Origin: Bryopsis sp. KO-2023
Lineage: Eukaryota; Chlorophyta; Ulvophyceae; Bryopsidales; Bryopsidaceae
Assembly: GCA_030272585.1 (NCBI GenBank)
Contig: BSYQ01000007.1
Coordinates: forward strand, 1,430,001 to 1,494,000
Reading direction: 5' to 3'
Length of the DNA: 64,000 nucleotides
The position numbers were made by a program, and so were the translations under genes. This document shows, piece after piece, positions 32,040 through 44,800 of this stretch. Numbering within the stretch: the first letter of the stretch is position 1; the number at the start of each line of letters is the position of its first letter. Under the pieces are notes generated by a model. It had not been told where the DNA came from. It was given only the letters and a program-made list of their open reading frames with translations, and made no database searches.

Positions 32040-34413
32040 TCGTCGATTTCTGATGTGAATGTATTTGGTCGTGTTTGTACTGTATTTTGGAGTACTTGGT
32101 TAAAACTTGTTCGGGAATATTTTTTCAGGCGTTGTGGACAGTAGGATCAGTTTTACGTTCTGCTGTCACATTTCTGACTGAAGGCCAACCAACCTTGCTA
32201 GCAACCTGTGATATAGGAATGTAATGTAATTGAATTGAACATTGCAAGAACCTGGAGGACTGCAATTGCAGTCATTGTGAGGCATGGTGGCGTTCGTTCG
32301 CACGTATTATTCACATCTAAATCCAAGATTGCGTAGTTACATAACGGTGTGCTTTCCAGTGGCCACCATGGATGCACCTTTTGTCAAAAAAAAACACAAA
32401 TTTTCGTGTTGAGGTCTGGAGGCCAGCCTGGATGGGTCGTCCACAGGGTTTCGGTGTCACAGCAAGGAGGCCTCCAGCCTCGAAACAGCCAACCAACAGC
32501 CAACTCCACCAACCAACCAGAAATCATGCAAGACATGCCAGGCCAGAGCCTATAGCATCGGGGGAAACACACCCCAAAAAATAGGACAATTCAATTTAAT
32601 TCAAAAACAAGACAAGAAATAAAATATTACAAGACAGGCCAGGCGCAGAGCTAATAAGCGAGTGAGTGCCCCACAAGTGAGTGCGCTTGTCTCGAAGAAG
32701 GTATGCTATGACAAAAGCATACTTTTCGCTTGACGCAAACGCCCCCCCCCCCCCCCCGGGTTCTGTACTCCCCTTGTTTTCGTGAGGAAGCACACGTGTG
32801 CGCCCGTTACGTAGGCAGGATCCCAACAAGACTTGCCCGATCGAGGCAGTAAAAGAAGTCTGCAACAACCTGACCTTTTGCAAAAGGGAACATTTGAAAG
32901 CGATGGCTTCTGCACATTGTAATTATTGGCTGTTGGGATAGCTTGGCCTTTAAAATAATCAGCCAAAAATTTTTTCCAGCTGTGATGGCAGAAGCACTTT
33001 CAGCCTGTGTTGGATTGACTCAGATGTGATCCCAGAAACATTTCTTTGGATTGACAGGAAAAAACAAAACTCTCTACTGCCCACCTTGAATCTCAAACAA
33101 AAAATCTTACAAAGGCAAGAAAGCTCAACAAAATCAAGTCTCCTTTCAACCACTTCATCCACTTCTTCTTCTCCACATTGTCTCACAGCTGCACACTGCT
33201 GCTTGAACTCTTTGTTGAACAATACACCAGCCCAGACTCCCCCAGCAACAGAGAGAAAACTACATCGCCAAAACGGAACAACAATTGTTGCAAGTGTTTG
33301 AGAAACGAAAAGGAATCAAGGTCCCACGAGTTACACCACGACCAACGACGTCGTGATCGACCAACGAAAAAAGAAAATTATGGAAATGAAAGCCCACACG
33401 ACCAGGACTCTAGCCAGTTGGATCGCTGAACCAACTTCGCGCTGAGTCGCGCAACGAGGCGCACATGTCCGATCTGCCATTGATATTGTGAGTTGTGTTG
33501 GGTTTTTTTTGGACGGTTACTGGTAATGACGGTTGCGTGCAACGTTTGCGATCAGTTGTGTTAACGCCAGTTAGTTATGATTGATGTCAGTGAAAAAGGG
33601 GTCCGAAGTCCTTCCATTCGGCGAGGTGAAAATAGTGGTTGACCACCCTGGCTGGTGTGGTCTACCTGAGATAACATCGGGGTGGTGCGCCTTGAGGTTC
33701 GCTTCGGCTTGAGCTGAAAATCGGTTGCTCATCCCGTTGAGGGAAAGCCACTCGCTTTTTCACGATGTGCTTGAAAACTGGCGTTTGGGCGAGCTTGGTG
33801 TAAGGAAGGAGGCCTCCTCAGTTCGAGAACGATCGTGTGCGTTCTTTTGGTCGTTAACCGTCTGTGCTTAAGACCTAGCCAGGTTTCCTACAGACGCTCG
33901 CCTCGCTGAACAGAATTCTTTTTGTGGCGAAAAGCCAAGGTGGGAGTCGCGAGTCTATTCTTCCAGCGCGTCGCTGACTGGTGAGTGAACGCTGCGAAGT
34001 TGGTTTTCCTGCAATGGGGCAGTTTTTTCTCGTTGCGACACAGATGGTCGGATTTCTCGCTTCGCTGTGTCGAAAGACGTCTTTCGACACATCATGTAGA
34101 TGCGATTGTGGACGAGGTGAAGAAACGTGGTGAAATTCGAACGGATGGAGAAGAGGTGAAGTGTGCATGTGGTGGGGTTCTCAGTCAGGATTTGAAACCC
34201 GTTCTGGAACCGGCTTTCGATTTTTTTTCGAGATAACAATAACGAAGCAGCAGTGGGGTTGGATAGGGTGTGTGTGTGTTATGGAGCTCGATTTTTGGTG
34301 GGTTTGATTGCCTTAATACAACATGAGTGTTTTGGAACCAGGCTTTTTTTGGTGCCAGCAAGTTACCTCAATGTCTTTTGCTTTTTTTTCTTTCTCATCT
34401 GCAAACAGCAGTA
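32040..34413. other. Intergenic region after the duplication
   Basis: 32040-32475 is the end of the duplicated block; 32476-34413 is unique sequence. It holds a 16-17 nt C run at 32742-32758, a Ser/Thr-rich open frame at 33026-33301, a GC-richer stretch at 33480-34250 and a perfect 26-nt palindrome at 34066-34091. CTGACTGGTGAGTG near 33973-33986 looks like a splice donor, so a 5' exon could lie here. I could not recognise a protein or RNA family. Confidence 0.35.
34066..34091. repeat. Perfect 26-nt palindrome centred on GACGTC
   Basis: Each arm is 13 nt (TGTGTCGAAAGAC and its exact complement) with no spacer. The centre is GACGTC, the core seen in several promoters of this window. It could be a dimer-binding site or part of an unrecognised inverted-repeat element. 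Confidence 0.8.
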
Positions 34414-34938
34414 CAGTAGACACCGCTTTATGCAACACATTCGGGCCACGCTTTTTCGGGCACAGTAAACGATTGTTTTACAATACGGTGTCCGACATTT
34501 CCCCTTTCCCGGTCGCGCACGCATTCGATTCGAACTCTAAAACACTCGTTAATAGTGGCCTGGCGGTTCAACCGCTGTCGAAGTAACTCCATGGCCCCGT
34601 CTTGGGCATTCTCGTACTCCTCCATCTTGTCATAGCCTCGGCGCTCCAGGCCGACTACCATCGGAACGAATATGACGTCCGGAAACAGAAGCAAACATTG
34701 ACGATTTTGTATTTCTGTGCGTTGTATTCATTCTGTTCGACCGTTTCGCATTCCTTTTGCGTCGCGCGTTCTCCGTTCGATCATTCGCGAATGAAATTCG
34801 CGATTGGTTGGGCTAATTATCCGATGGTCGGGCTGATAAAACGATGGGTTCCCCCCCCTAAAAATTCCGTTCCTGGCGATTTGGGCTTAAAAGGCGGTGG
34901 GTTTGATTATCCGGGGGCGGACAAAGCGGTGTCTACTG
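34414..34938 (-). mobile_element. Short pogo/Tigger-like DNA transposon remnant (non-autonomous)
   Basis: Perfect 16-bp terminal inverted repeats CAGTAGACACCGCTTT (34414-34429, complement at 34923-34938) are flanked by TA on both sides (34412-34413, 34939-34940). CAGTAG... ends with a TA duplication are typical of the pogo/Tigger branch of Tc1/mariner. The element is 525 bp, far too short for a full transposase. A minus-strand frame 34694-34428 (EEYENAQDGAMELLRQRLNR) may be a piece of the transposase C-terminal end, but this is weak. It is probably a deletion derivative moved by a full-length relative elsewhere. Confidence 0.75.
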
Positions 34939-36023
34939 TATTCAAACTTTGGAACACCATGAATCCCACCTACTCCCATCGACAGGGTTTCGGCGGCGAG
35001 GGCCGGTGCAAATCACATTCACATAGCTTCCTATCTGGCGTGTCTGCCAACAGCTTGCAACTTCCTGACTAATGCATATCCCACACAACAGATGCGTTTG
35101 GTTGCAATTGAAAGAAATAGCTGCAAGTATTCCAACTGAGGGATGAACCCTTCAGAGTATTTTATAACCAGAGTTTTTTGCCCCAGTTGCTCCATCAATT
35201 TGTTTTGCTGGGGCGAATGGAAAAACTTCTGAGTCATTTCAACCAGGGCAACGAGACGTCACGCTGGCTTTCTGCTTCATACTGTGAATTTCCTCAATCT
35301 TGCTTTTCGAATCTGAGTTGGTTTCACAGTAACCAACGATATTTCATTTAAACACAACAAGAAAACCAATGAATGAATGAACAGTGTCCCCCTACAAACG
35401 GACCTTTTATGATTTGAATCCAAACACCCACATACATGTTTGTCAAACTTTGAAATTAAAAAAAAACCTGTAATGATTGGATCTATTGAACAGATTCAAC
35501 CAGTTGCGTCAAGAAATTCACCCCTGATAGATTCATACGGCTAACTTAGGAAAAAACATCACTGAAAGAACTCTATTTTCATTGAAATCGTAACAGTGAC
35601 CCCCCCCCAAAAAAAAAATAAAAATAAAAATAAAGAAAATTGCCAAGAAAAAATTGCCAAAAAAAATAAAATCAAAGGTCTCCTCTGAGACGCATTGTCA
35701 CCCAGATTTTCTTATCAGAGAAAATATACCAACTCAATATTCAACAAGAATCAATAAAAACGATAAGTGCCCGCCCCACTTTTGTCGATTGCTTCCCAAC
35801 ATCCTCAACCAACAACCAAAGAAAGTCAATTTATATTTGAAGACACAACGCCTCTTCTAGAATGTCCCATCCAGACTAATCCCTGTTTTTTCTTTTTGAA
35901 ATGCAGTCCATGTCGTGCCCCTGCAACCCCCAATTTCTTTTCTTTCCATTTGGCATCTCAGAATGGGATTTGTCATCCCCAGGTTTGGTGCTGGGTTTCC
36001 TTCCTGTTGATTGCTTTAGGCAG
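34939..36023. other. Intergenic region
   Basis: No exon was recognised. The stretch is A-rich near 35460, 35605-35670 and 35750. It lies downstream of the receptor gene stop codon and probably includes its 3' UTR. Confidence 0.4.
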
Positions 36024-39000
36024 TCAAGACCTCCATCCAGATTTCTTATATATTTTTGTCTGCGTTTGGCGCCCCCCCCCCTCTTCCTCGAAGTCTTCTT
36101 CAAAACGACTCCCACCCAGGTCAGAAATTGAAACGAAATGTTGCTTTTCCGAGTCAACACTCTCGTCCACAGAGGGTCTGGGATCAGGCATGACCTCCAC
36201 ACTCTCCACAAAACTGTCCATCTTTTCCCCTCCATTTTCCAGCAATGGTTTCCTCTCCCCATCCTGCCCCAAATCACCGCAGTCCGATGGGTTGGATTCT
36301 TCATCCTCGGATATCTTGTTCAAATTCATCGAGCCCAAATTTTCATTGCTGGGGGCTGCGGAGTGGAAAGCATCCTCGGATATCATGTCCAAATTCAGCG
36401 AGCCCAAATTTTCTTCGCTGCACAAAGCAGGGGCTGCGGAGTGGAAAAGAGGTCCAGTGCCCGATCGAATTTCTCGATGAATCGAAACCTCCCTGTAGGA
36501 CTTCATGATCCCCAGCACTCCTTTCACCGTCAGCTTTTTGGGTTGCCAAGTGGAAGGTGGGGGCAATTCTCTGGAGGTGATTGTGAGGTCATTGGGTGTC
36601 ATGGACGAGCTCGACAGGGTTGACTGCAAGAAATCCTGATGAAACCAGCTTGCGCCACTCTCAGTGATCTAAAAAAAACAAAAAACAAGTTGCATTGCAA
36701 AGATCCATAATTAATCATACACATTGTGCAAGAAAATCAATTGGAAAAGCCACCCATCCTGAACAGCATTTACATCATGTGCTCGTACTTTCTTTTTTCT
36801 GGTTTCAAAATACTTCCCAGCGAAACAGGCCAGTTCAGGTCTATACTTCACACAGAAGCTGAAATTTCCCGACTCTTTCAAGTGTTGTTTTGTTTTCGAT
36901 GTCAGTCGTTGCAACCCACACGTAACATCAATTATGTGTTCTGAGGATGCAACTTTTGGGAAAAATAAAGGGAAGTTAACCAAAAAAAATGGCCGGTTTG
37001 TTTTATACATACCCCTTGAGTGAACTCATCGAATGCACCCTCATCACCACCCCTGTGAAAAAGACGGGCCACAAAGACGGTAAAAAATTTCCTGTCGCTT
37101 TCCGGACACATCGACAGCCACTGAGCAATGGGGGCCATGTCCCGCCAATTCAGCACCTTGTGGATTTGCAAGCAGTCCACCCTCTTTTTCAAGAAGTAAT
37201 CCGTGTACAATCCTTTGGCAAATTCCACAAAATGACCCCGTGTGGATTCGTCAGCGATGGCTAGAAAGTCGATGAGCTCAGGGAATTTCTCAACCAGATT
37301 TCGCCAGAATTTTGCCACATTTTTGGTGGATAAGTAAGATGTTTCCGATCCATCTGACATGAATGCTTGGAGTTTGTCGGTGAGATTATCGAAATCCAAA
37401 AAGCCTTGGTCCCAACCCCGGAGTCCGTGGAAAAGAATTTCGGGCTGAAAGGTTGTGATTAGGTCCGCACTCACCTGGTGCATTCATTTTTTGTCAGAAA
37501 TATGCTTTTTTGTGGCATGCTCAGTAAAAAAAATGAACGAAAGGTGTGAAAATGAGTTTTTCATTTCTGTCTCGCTGAATGCCCCCCCCCCCCCACACAC
37601 ACACACACCAAAAAAAAGGCCTGAAACAAACCATAGAAAAAAAGGGGAGGGGGAGGGGAAAAATTAGCACACATACATGGAACATGTAGAATGACCCCAT
37701 GGATCCTAACAGCACATGTCCACACCTCGGAGGCATCCGTCTTACTCCGGAGACCTTGGCTTCGTCCAGAGTCATCAGAGCTGGCTTTCAAAACAGCATC
37801 CACATGCATCCTTCTCAGCACATGCACATAGTACTTGCTCTTGAGCTCCGTTGCAAAGATGATAATGAAAACGAAAACCACCAAAAGAATGACAGCCATG
37901 ACCACCCACTCCATGACCTGCCGGTCCCCCTCAGCCAAATTCTCGCTGAAAAACAGCAAGCCCCCGAAAGTTTCGAACATTAACGCGACCAACAGGAAAC
38001 TGAAAAGCACATCCAGGTAGGTGTCCACGTATGGAGCACTGTAAACATGGATCATCAGAGAGGAGGTGGACAGGACGGCGAGCGCAGTCACTTGAAAAGC
38101 TGGGCTGTCCATGAACACCCACACGGCCACAAAAGCTAGTCTCCTTGCCAGGGAAAGGATGGACATCCAAACATACCCAGGTTCAAATTGTGTGTACAGG
38201 AATCCATAGCGTCGAATGTTTTCTGGCAAGGCGAAGGCCCTGTGTTTGTGCATTTTGAACAGCTTGATGCTGACGAATGCCATAAATCCCACCAAGTAAA
38301 AGAGGATTCCAACGACGGAGACGAACACCAAGAAATTGTGCTCTGGGCTGTGGCACAGTATGTCTGGACTTGCAGAAAGAACCTACAGATGCAAAAAAAA
38401 GCAGCTTACAGAAATAATGTCACAAATACTCTCTTCTCAAAAATGTCACAAAGACACTAGCACTTGCATCCCGGTCATTGAATTCTTTACCTTCCATTTC
38501 ATTCTTTATGATATTCCGTTTTTTTAAAAGGCAGGATTTATTTCCATAGGTACCTGAAAAAGCAAAAAAAATCCATGCCACCGAAAAACAAAAACAAAAA
38601 CAAAAATCCTATGAACTCACCCTATCTCCTGCAATCACCATGCACTTGAAAACACGGAACAGGTGCCTCGCAATCGTGATGTAGCTGACCTCTATGGAAG
38701 ACAGAGTTGCAGCGATGGTGGAGTCCCATTTGTGAGATAACTCATTTTTATTCAATGGAACAGAAATTATGTATTGGAACCAGCGAAGTTTACGACTTCT
38801 GCAAATGACAGCAGCACGTCCCAGCTTTCAGATATTTTTTTTCTTAAGAGTTTGGATCAAACAGACCTCATCATAAGAATCACCAATGCTCTATTCTTTT
38901 TTTTTTTTGGGGGGGGGGGGGGACTACAGTCCAGTCTTTTGGGGGGACCACATCCAATTTTTTCTTCCTTCTTTTTCAGAAATAAATTATTTTACTTATT

Positions 39001-41883
39001 TACCTATTAATTTAATGTGTTCATTGAAATCGGTTTTTTTTCGGGATTTTGCTTGGCTGCAACTCACCTCGATGGAGGAAGCAATTGACTGTGGTGGGAT
39101 TTATGATAAGGTGTGAATACATTTACTGACTCTTTGTTTCAAAAAAGAACATTCAGTTTTAATAATATTTTGATGACTAATAATGCACTCCTGCATGCAT
39201 GTCACACATATCTCACCTGCGATCGACATTCTTTCCTTCTATTAAAGAGAAAGCGATCATTGACAGAAAATAGCCAAACAGCGCCATCAGCCCCATCATC
39301 AAGGGAAAAAGCATCTGGACATAAAAATTATCCGCAAAAGACCACTGGGCAACCACGCAGCTAGGCCACAGAATGTCCAGATCGAAACTGAGGATGTTGG
39401 TTATGCCAAAGGTGTTGGTGATTATGGAGGGCCAGTTCAATGCCAAACCGCCGATAACATTTGACAGCTGGAAGAAGCTGAGAAGCATCCCCAGCGAGGT
39501 CACGCTGTCGGACACCACCATGTTTGCAACATACCATGTGAGGTAGAGCAGAATCAACATCGTGGCGAATTCGACCTTGCCGAAGCATTTTTTGCAAGTG
39601 TCACCAAGCTTGAAATGATTTTCTTCGCAAAGGGAGCACATTCTGAAAGCGCATGCAAAAAACTCAAATATTTTGAAAATATGTATGGCTTTGACGAGCA
39701 CCCCCAAAAGTGAAAAATCAACCACTCCAAGCAGGTATCACAATATACTGTCTTGTTTCCAGAAGATTGGGATAAATCACCTCGTTATGGACGGCCTTCG
39801 TTGAGCAAGTTTGCCTAATGTAAATTGAACATTCATTCATTCATTCCAGCAGATTATCCTCGTGTCTTTTTTCATGATGGCATAGTTTTTTTCTTATTCT
39901 ATTTCTATATACATACTCACATCCCATGTCTGCCTTGGGCACATCGATGACCCAAACATGACGAAGGCAAATCACACTTGTACACATCCACTGTGTCTTC
40001 ATCCATCCAGTAGCCAGCCTTGGGCACAGGCAAAAGCAAGCCACCAGCACAGTTTGCCTCGAGCGGGCAATCGCAGCACCCCTCCTCATCACAACTCGTA
40101 TGGTTGAAATATCCATTCACACAATGGCAATCGAGAACTGTCGTGGAGGCCTTGATGGTGGTGGTGGTGTGTGCGGGGCATTTGATGCATTCAGACATGC
40201 TTTCCTCTTCCCCGTAATAACCGATGCCACACGGAAGGCACTTGGATGCATCGATGGTGTCCGAATAGAACCCCACAGGGCAAGGCTTGCAGGGATGGTA
40301 GAAGTCTTCCTTGTTGGTGACCTCTCCTTGCTGACAGGTCGGTTGATAACGATTTTTTGCAGGGTATTGCAGGGCATTTTGGGTTACAGGCAGAACGATG
40401 TTTGCTTTCTTTTGCTCGTCCAACTGGATGGTGAAGGGATCCCCCTTGTTTCTGCCATCCTTTCCGAATGAAACTGGCCCGATGATGGTAGTGATGTCCA
40501 GCTCCAGCAAAAAATCAGCAATCAATCCGTTGCCCCCCGCCTCTCCAATTTTGTTCCCGCATTCCAGAGACCTATTGCCCTTCAGAAGCTCATTTGCATC
40601 GATGGGGGAGGCCCCCCCCACTGGGTTGCATGTTGAGAACGCCTTCCTGAGCGATCTGGCCAACAGATATCCTGAAATAGATGATGCTGCCGTGGTGCTT
40701 GAGGGGGTGTAGTTCTTTCCAAAGCGGTTTCTCAATCCTTTTATGTACTTGCCCGGTGTTTCAAAGATATCGTCTGTCACAAAAGTATGGCTGTCGGCCA
40801 GCTGCGTGGCAGAGAGGAAGCCGACAGCGAGATCCCCCATCTTTTCCACCCATTCCGGGTTCCCAGGTCCATCGGTCAGGAAAAAGGCTTTCAAGGGGTA
40901 TCTGAGGGATCACGTCACAACCAACCACTCAATAATTACAGATGATTGAGAATGGTCAGCCCAAAAGGGAAATTAGCTTCGCAGACGTTGGAGCAACCTG
41001 AACCCCATGTGGTAGTAATACATTGAAAGAAAAATTGGGTTTTTTTTCCCTGAGGGGGCTGTTCTCTGGTTTAAAGGGGCCTTGCAATTGTCAGTATTTA
41101 CTTTTGTTGATCCACTGCTCTAGCCAGTTGCTCCCCCTGCTCCTCCGGCAAACACGCAATAATGGCTTCCCTCTCGTTCCTCCTTATGTCAGAAGCCAGC
41201 TGTGTGAAGTCAATTTTGGAGTCGTCCCAATCATTCACAGAAAATGACATGGCATAGGCACGCAGATCGAAAAAATCACGGAACAGGCTGATGGCGCCCT
41301 GGCACGCATTCACGTGGAAAGGATCTCCCCATTTATAGAACACGGCCAGGTTCCTCACAGGCTGCATAATGAGCGAGCGCAACAGCCCCTCGATGTAGTT
41401 TTCGCTGGGAGGTCTGACATCGAAAATGCGTTTGTCGTCGTTGTCCCGATCGGGGTTTTCGATGGAGCAGCATCGCACCAGTACCGTGTCGTGGTCGCCA
41501 GCTGCCCGTGCCTCCAGCTCCGATGCCGCGGAATCGAGTCCTCCCGCCTCCACAAGAAAATGCAACGATCCGATCTTGTCCAGTAACTCCTGTTCGCTGG
41601 AAATCTCCACCAATTCGAATTGGAACGGGGTAGGGGGATGGTCCCTCCATTCGATGTGCTGTTTTTCACGATTGACAGTCTCCACTAGATATTGAAAACC
41701 TCTCCGAGAATCTTGGAGTTTGTGGATCGTTTCTGAACGCTCCGGAGCGAAAAAACCGATTCTGAATCGTATCACGTCGACACTCGCCGCCGCCGCCGCG
41801 TCTGAGGCGTTGAGTTCAGAAACGCCACCCACCACAAGCACCATCGCCAAAATGGCAATGGAAAGCATGCCAATCGCTGCCAT
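36024..41883 (-). CDS. Large receptor-like membrane protein: PBP1-like ectodomain, GCC2/GCC3 Cys-rich region, polytopic membrane domain
   Basis: Eight exons (41883-41102, 40901-39921, 39642-39217, 39088-39068, 38798-38621, 38382-37726, 37444-37013, 36668-36024) join in frame to 1,373 residues. The start MAAIGMLSIAILAMVLVVGG is a signal peptide. Residues about 40-480 look like a periplasmic-binding-protein type 1 (Venus-flytrap) fold: FRIGFFAPERSE, NLAVFYKWGDPF, KAFFLTDGPGNPEWVEKMG. Residues about 480-590 are Cys-rich with GCC2/GCC3 spacing (CPVGFYSDTIDASKCLPCG, CIKCPAHTTTT, KAGYWMDED). About eight hydrophobic segments follow, first after CSLCEENHFKLGD. The cytoplasmic tail (about 370 residues) has a helical segment, then an acidic Ser-rich part with a duplicated ENLGS(L/M)NL motif. 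Probably a surface sensor. Ligand and family are not known; the order recalls class C GPCRs, but the membrane part does not obviously match them. Confidence 0.82.
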
Positions 41884-44800
41884 CCTGGACGATTGAGGCG
41901 TGCACCCCGACAACACTCGGGAGTTTAAAAAAAAACAATATGGCCCCATCCGCTATTTCTCACATCGTCCTCCCTACATACCCCGAAGTACGCGGCACTA
42001 GAAAAGACAGTGAAAGTGCATTGTACAGTACTTAACTTTGGTAACCCCACCAACCTCGTTGCAGACTTTTCTGTGTCGAGCTGGGGCGGCGGAGGGAAGG
42101 TGGTTGTGGGGCCGCCTGGTTTTGCTCAATCAAGAATTTCTTGCTTCCTTCTTATCTGAATATTCAGATAAGAAATAAGAATAAGATATTCAGATTTTAT
42201 TAATAAAATCTGGCTGGGAGGTGGCAGTGTCAATGTTGAAAAAGACGTGGAAGACCCACCATCTGTTGCAAAACAACCGACTTCCTGCATGAAGCTTCGT
42301 TCCCCACACAGTTGTGTCCACCCAAAGAACGTCGACAACTCTGATGAAAAAACAGCGGGACCTTGCTTAGACTGACATCGGGTATAGCAGATCTCCAGGT
42401 AAAAGCAAACAGGAGGTTTGTCGATCGATTTATCTTAGACAGGGTTCTGTGCATGCTAAACCGTTCTGCCTCACCGAGGTTGGTTTCCACAAAGCACAGC
42501 ACATAATTTTTTGATGTGCCAGGAACAAAAATTTCTGATGGACGGCTGTCTCTGAGAGCAGTAGGGGAACAGGTCACTGGTGGTGGTGGAGGTGGTTTTT
42601 GTGGTGAAAAGCTTGAAGAGTACTTGTGTTGCATGTGAGGGCTTCACCCTTTCTTGATTCGATCATTTTTTTGGAAAAAAAATGATCGAACACTCGGTTT
42701 GCCAGTGTTTGGTGTCCAGTCACGATCATGAATTGTTTTATTTATCCTTGCTTGGCCCATGCAGTGAGAAAACACTTGTGGGGACTGGGCAATGCTTCCA
42801 CCCGATATTGCATGTCACCAAAAACACAGAAGAAAAACATCCAAAAATAAGATCGTTTCATTCGATTGTCTGGCAATCTGTTTTCCAGTAGGCCTTGTTT
42901 TCCAACATCGTCTTGACCATGAGGTCCCCAGTTCTTCCACATTTTTCGGCCACCCTGAATGGACCCATCTCTCGGATCCACCATGTTGCATTTCCCATAA
43001 AATCCCCCACCAGCTTCAAAAGAGGAGAATCATAGAGCCAGATTCAGTTCAAATAGAAATCAGATGGTTGACAGGTGGTTGCATTTCAAGGATGTTGGGA
43101 GCAAAGCAGACACTTTGTTTTCAATTGTTTTGTTATATAATTCAATCAGGCATTAACACACCACCTTACATAGATCATAGCCGGATAGACTTCCAACACA
43201 TCCATTTTTTTTTGTTCTTGATTCTCTATTCCATATACACCATCTGGTCAAAACAAAACACTCAGCGTAGCTCATCTTCAATGGACTTCCCAACACATCA
43301 TCCATCTTATCTTGATCTTTTTTTTTCTTTTTCTCAATCTCTATTTTCAATGGATACCATCAAGTAAAAAAATGCATTCCACTCATTATTTCCAGATTCT
43401 CAAATTTTGGATGTGTCCACATTCCATATGAACACACCATACACCCTTTCTTTTTCCCCTTTCATGGAAAAATTTTCCAGCTCTCCTAGCTTCATGATGA
43501 TCAATTTTTTCTTTTTGCTTTTACCATCCTTCTTGCACAAAATTTTGTCACTCTGTATTTCCTGTAAGAAAAAATATATAGAAAAAATATATAAATAAAA
43601 TCAACCGAAAATCAACCTACTCTCTCTCCATTTAGCCAAAAAACGACATTGTGCCATGATCATCAAAGAAAACATAGAAGAAATTTAAAAACAGCTGGAA
43701 CAGAAAGGGGAAAAAAAACACACAAAAGACTCGTACATACACACACAAAAAAAAAAAGTTTTCAACAAACTCCAGGGTTGGTCCTCAAAAAGTTTGTCGA
43801 AATATATAATTCCCATCAAGAGTTCACATAAACACACACAACAGTTCTATTGTCAGAAAATTCAGTGCCCATCAAGAATTCACAAACAGTTCGTCCAAGT
43901 TCTCTCTCTATATGTTTTTTTTTATTTTTAAAAACGATTTACAGTGCTAGGTCTCAAGAGCATTCATTAAGCTCAGACCTAGAAAAAGACAAAATGCCCA
44001 GTCATAAACACATCGAACATAATCCATTTTCTTCTTCTTTTTTTTTGGGATACCCCACCCTCCCCTCAATTTATCTATATCAAAAACCATACACAACCCA
44101 TATTTTTTTGGAGTCCAAATCCAGCTTCTAAGAAAAAAACAAACAAAACAGTACACAGAAAAAGACATAATAGTTCCTCCCAAAAAACACCCTCAAAGAA
44201 AAACAAAAACGTATATGTAGCTTGCCATCCCATTCTGTGTATTTACAGAGCTAGGGATAGTAAGACTGGGACAAACCAGCATTGTTTGTTGACCAGTCTC
44301 ACGAAGCAAACTGAAATTTTCACAGGAAAAAAACACCAGTTCCGAGCAATCCGAACACAGCAATGCGATTGCAATATCAGCTTATGCAAAACAGAATCAA
44401 ATTTTCGCTATTCAGAAACCACCGACGATTTCCCCCGCACAGTTCCATCTTTTTTTTTTTAGGTTCAATTTATCTGTTTCTTTTTTCCTGCCCCCCACCC
44501 AAGAGCTCAAAAAGACTGCGACCCCAAAACCACCCAAAGAAAAACTATGGCAAAAGGGATTTTTTTTTTTTTTTTTCCTTTATCAAATCAGAGCGAATCA
44601 AAAAACAAAAGAAACACTTTTGAGAAGACTTCCCCATTTCAATCAACAAGAAAGTTTTTTTTCAACCCCAGTTTCTTTTTTCTTCTTTTAGAATATGAAA
44701 GAAGCATATATCTAAATAATCAATTCGACCCTGAGAGCCTCTGTACGAGACAGCAGTGAGCTCTTGGGATTTTCCATTTCAAAACCCCCCAACCATCCCA

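Larger units (their letters stand above)
23320..32475 (+). repeat. Tandem segmental duplication, unit 2, with retrotransposon inside
   Basis: Second copy of the 4,545-bp block. It totals 9,156 bp because it contains a 4,587-bp LTR element plus 6 bp of target duplication and 18 bp of small insertions. Its right border (GAGGCCTCC then AGCCTCGAAAC) leaves homology at 32475/32476. The insertion is absent from unit 1, so it came after the duplication, or was never present in the parent block. Confidence 0.92.

Noticed and set aside
33955-34239. Overlapping 83-97 codon frames on both strands in the 34-kb region
   Set aside because: They overlap the 26-nt palindrome, no family is recognised, and neither strand joins to further exons convincingly.
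42230-42634. Proline-rich minus-strand frame as a gene
   Set aside because: No conserved motif, no clear splice partners, and it lies in repeat-like upstream sequence.
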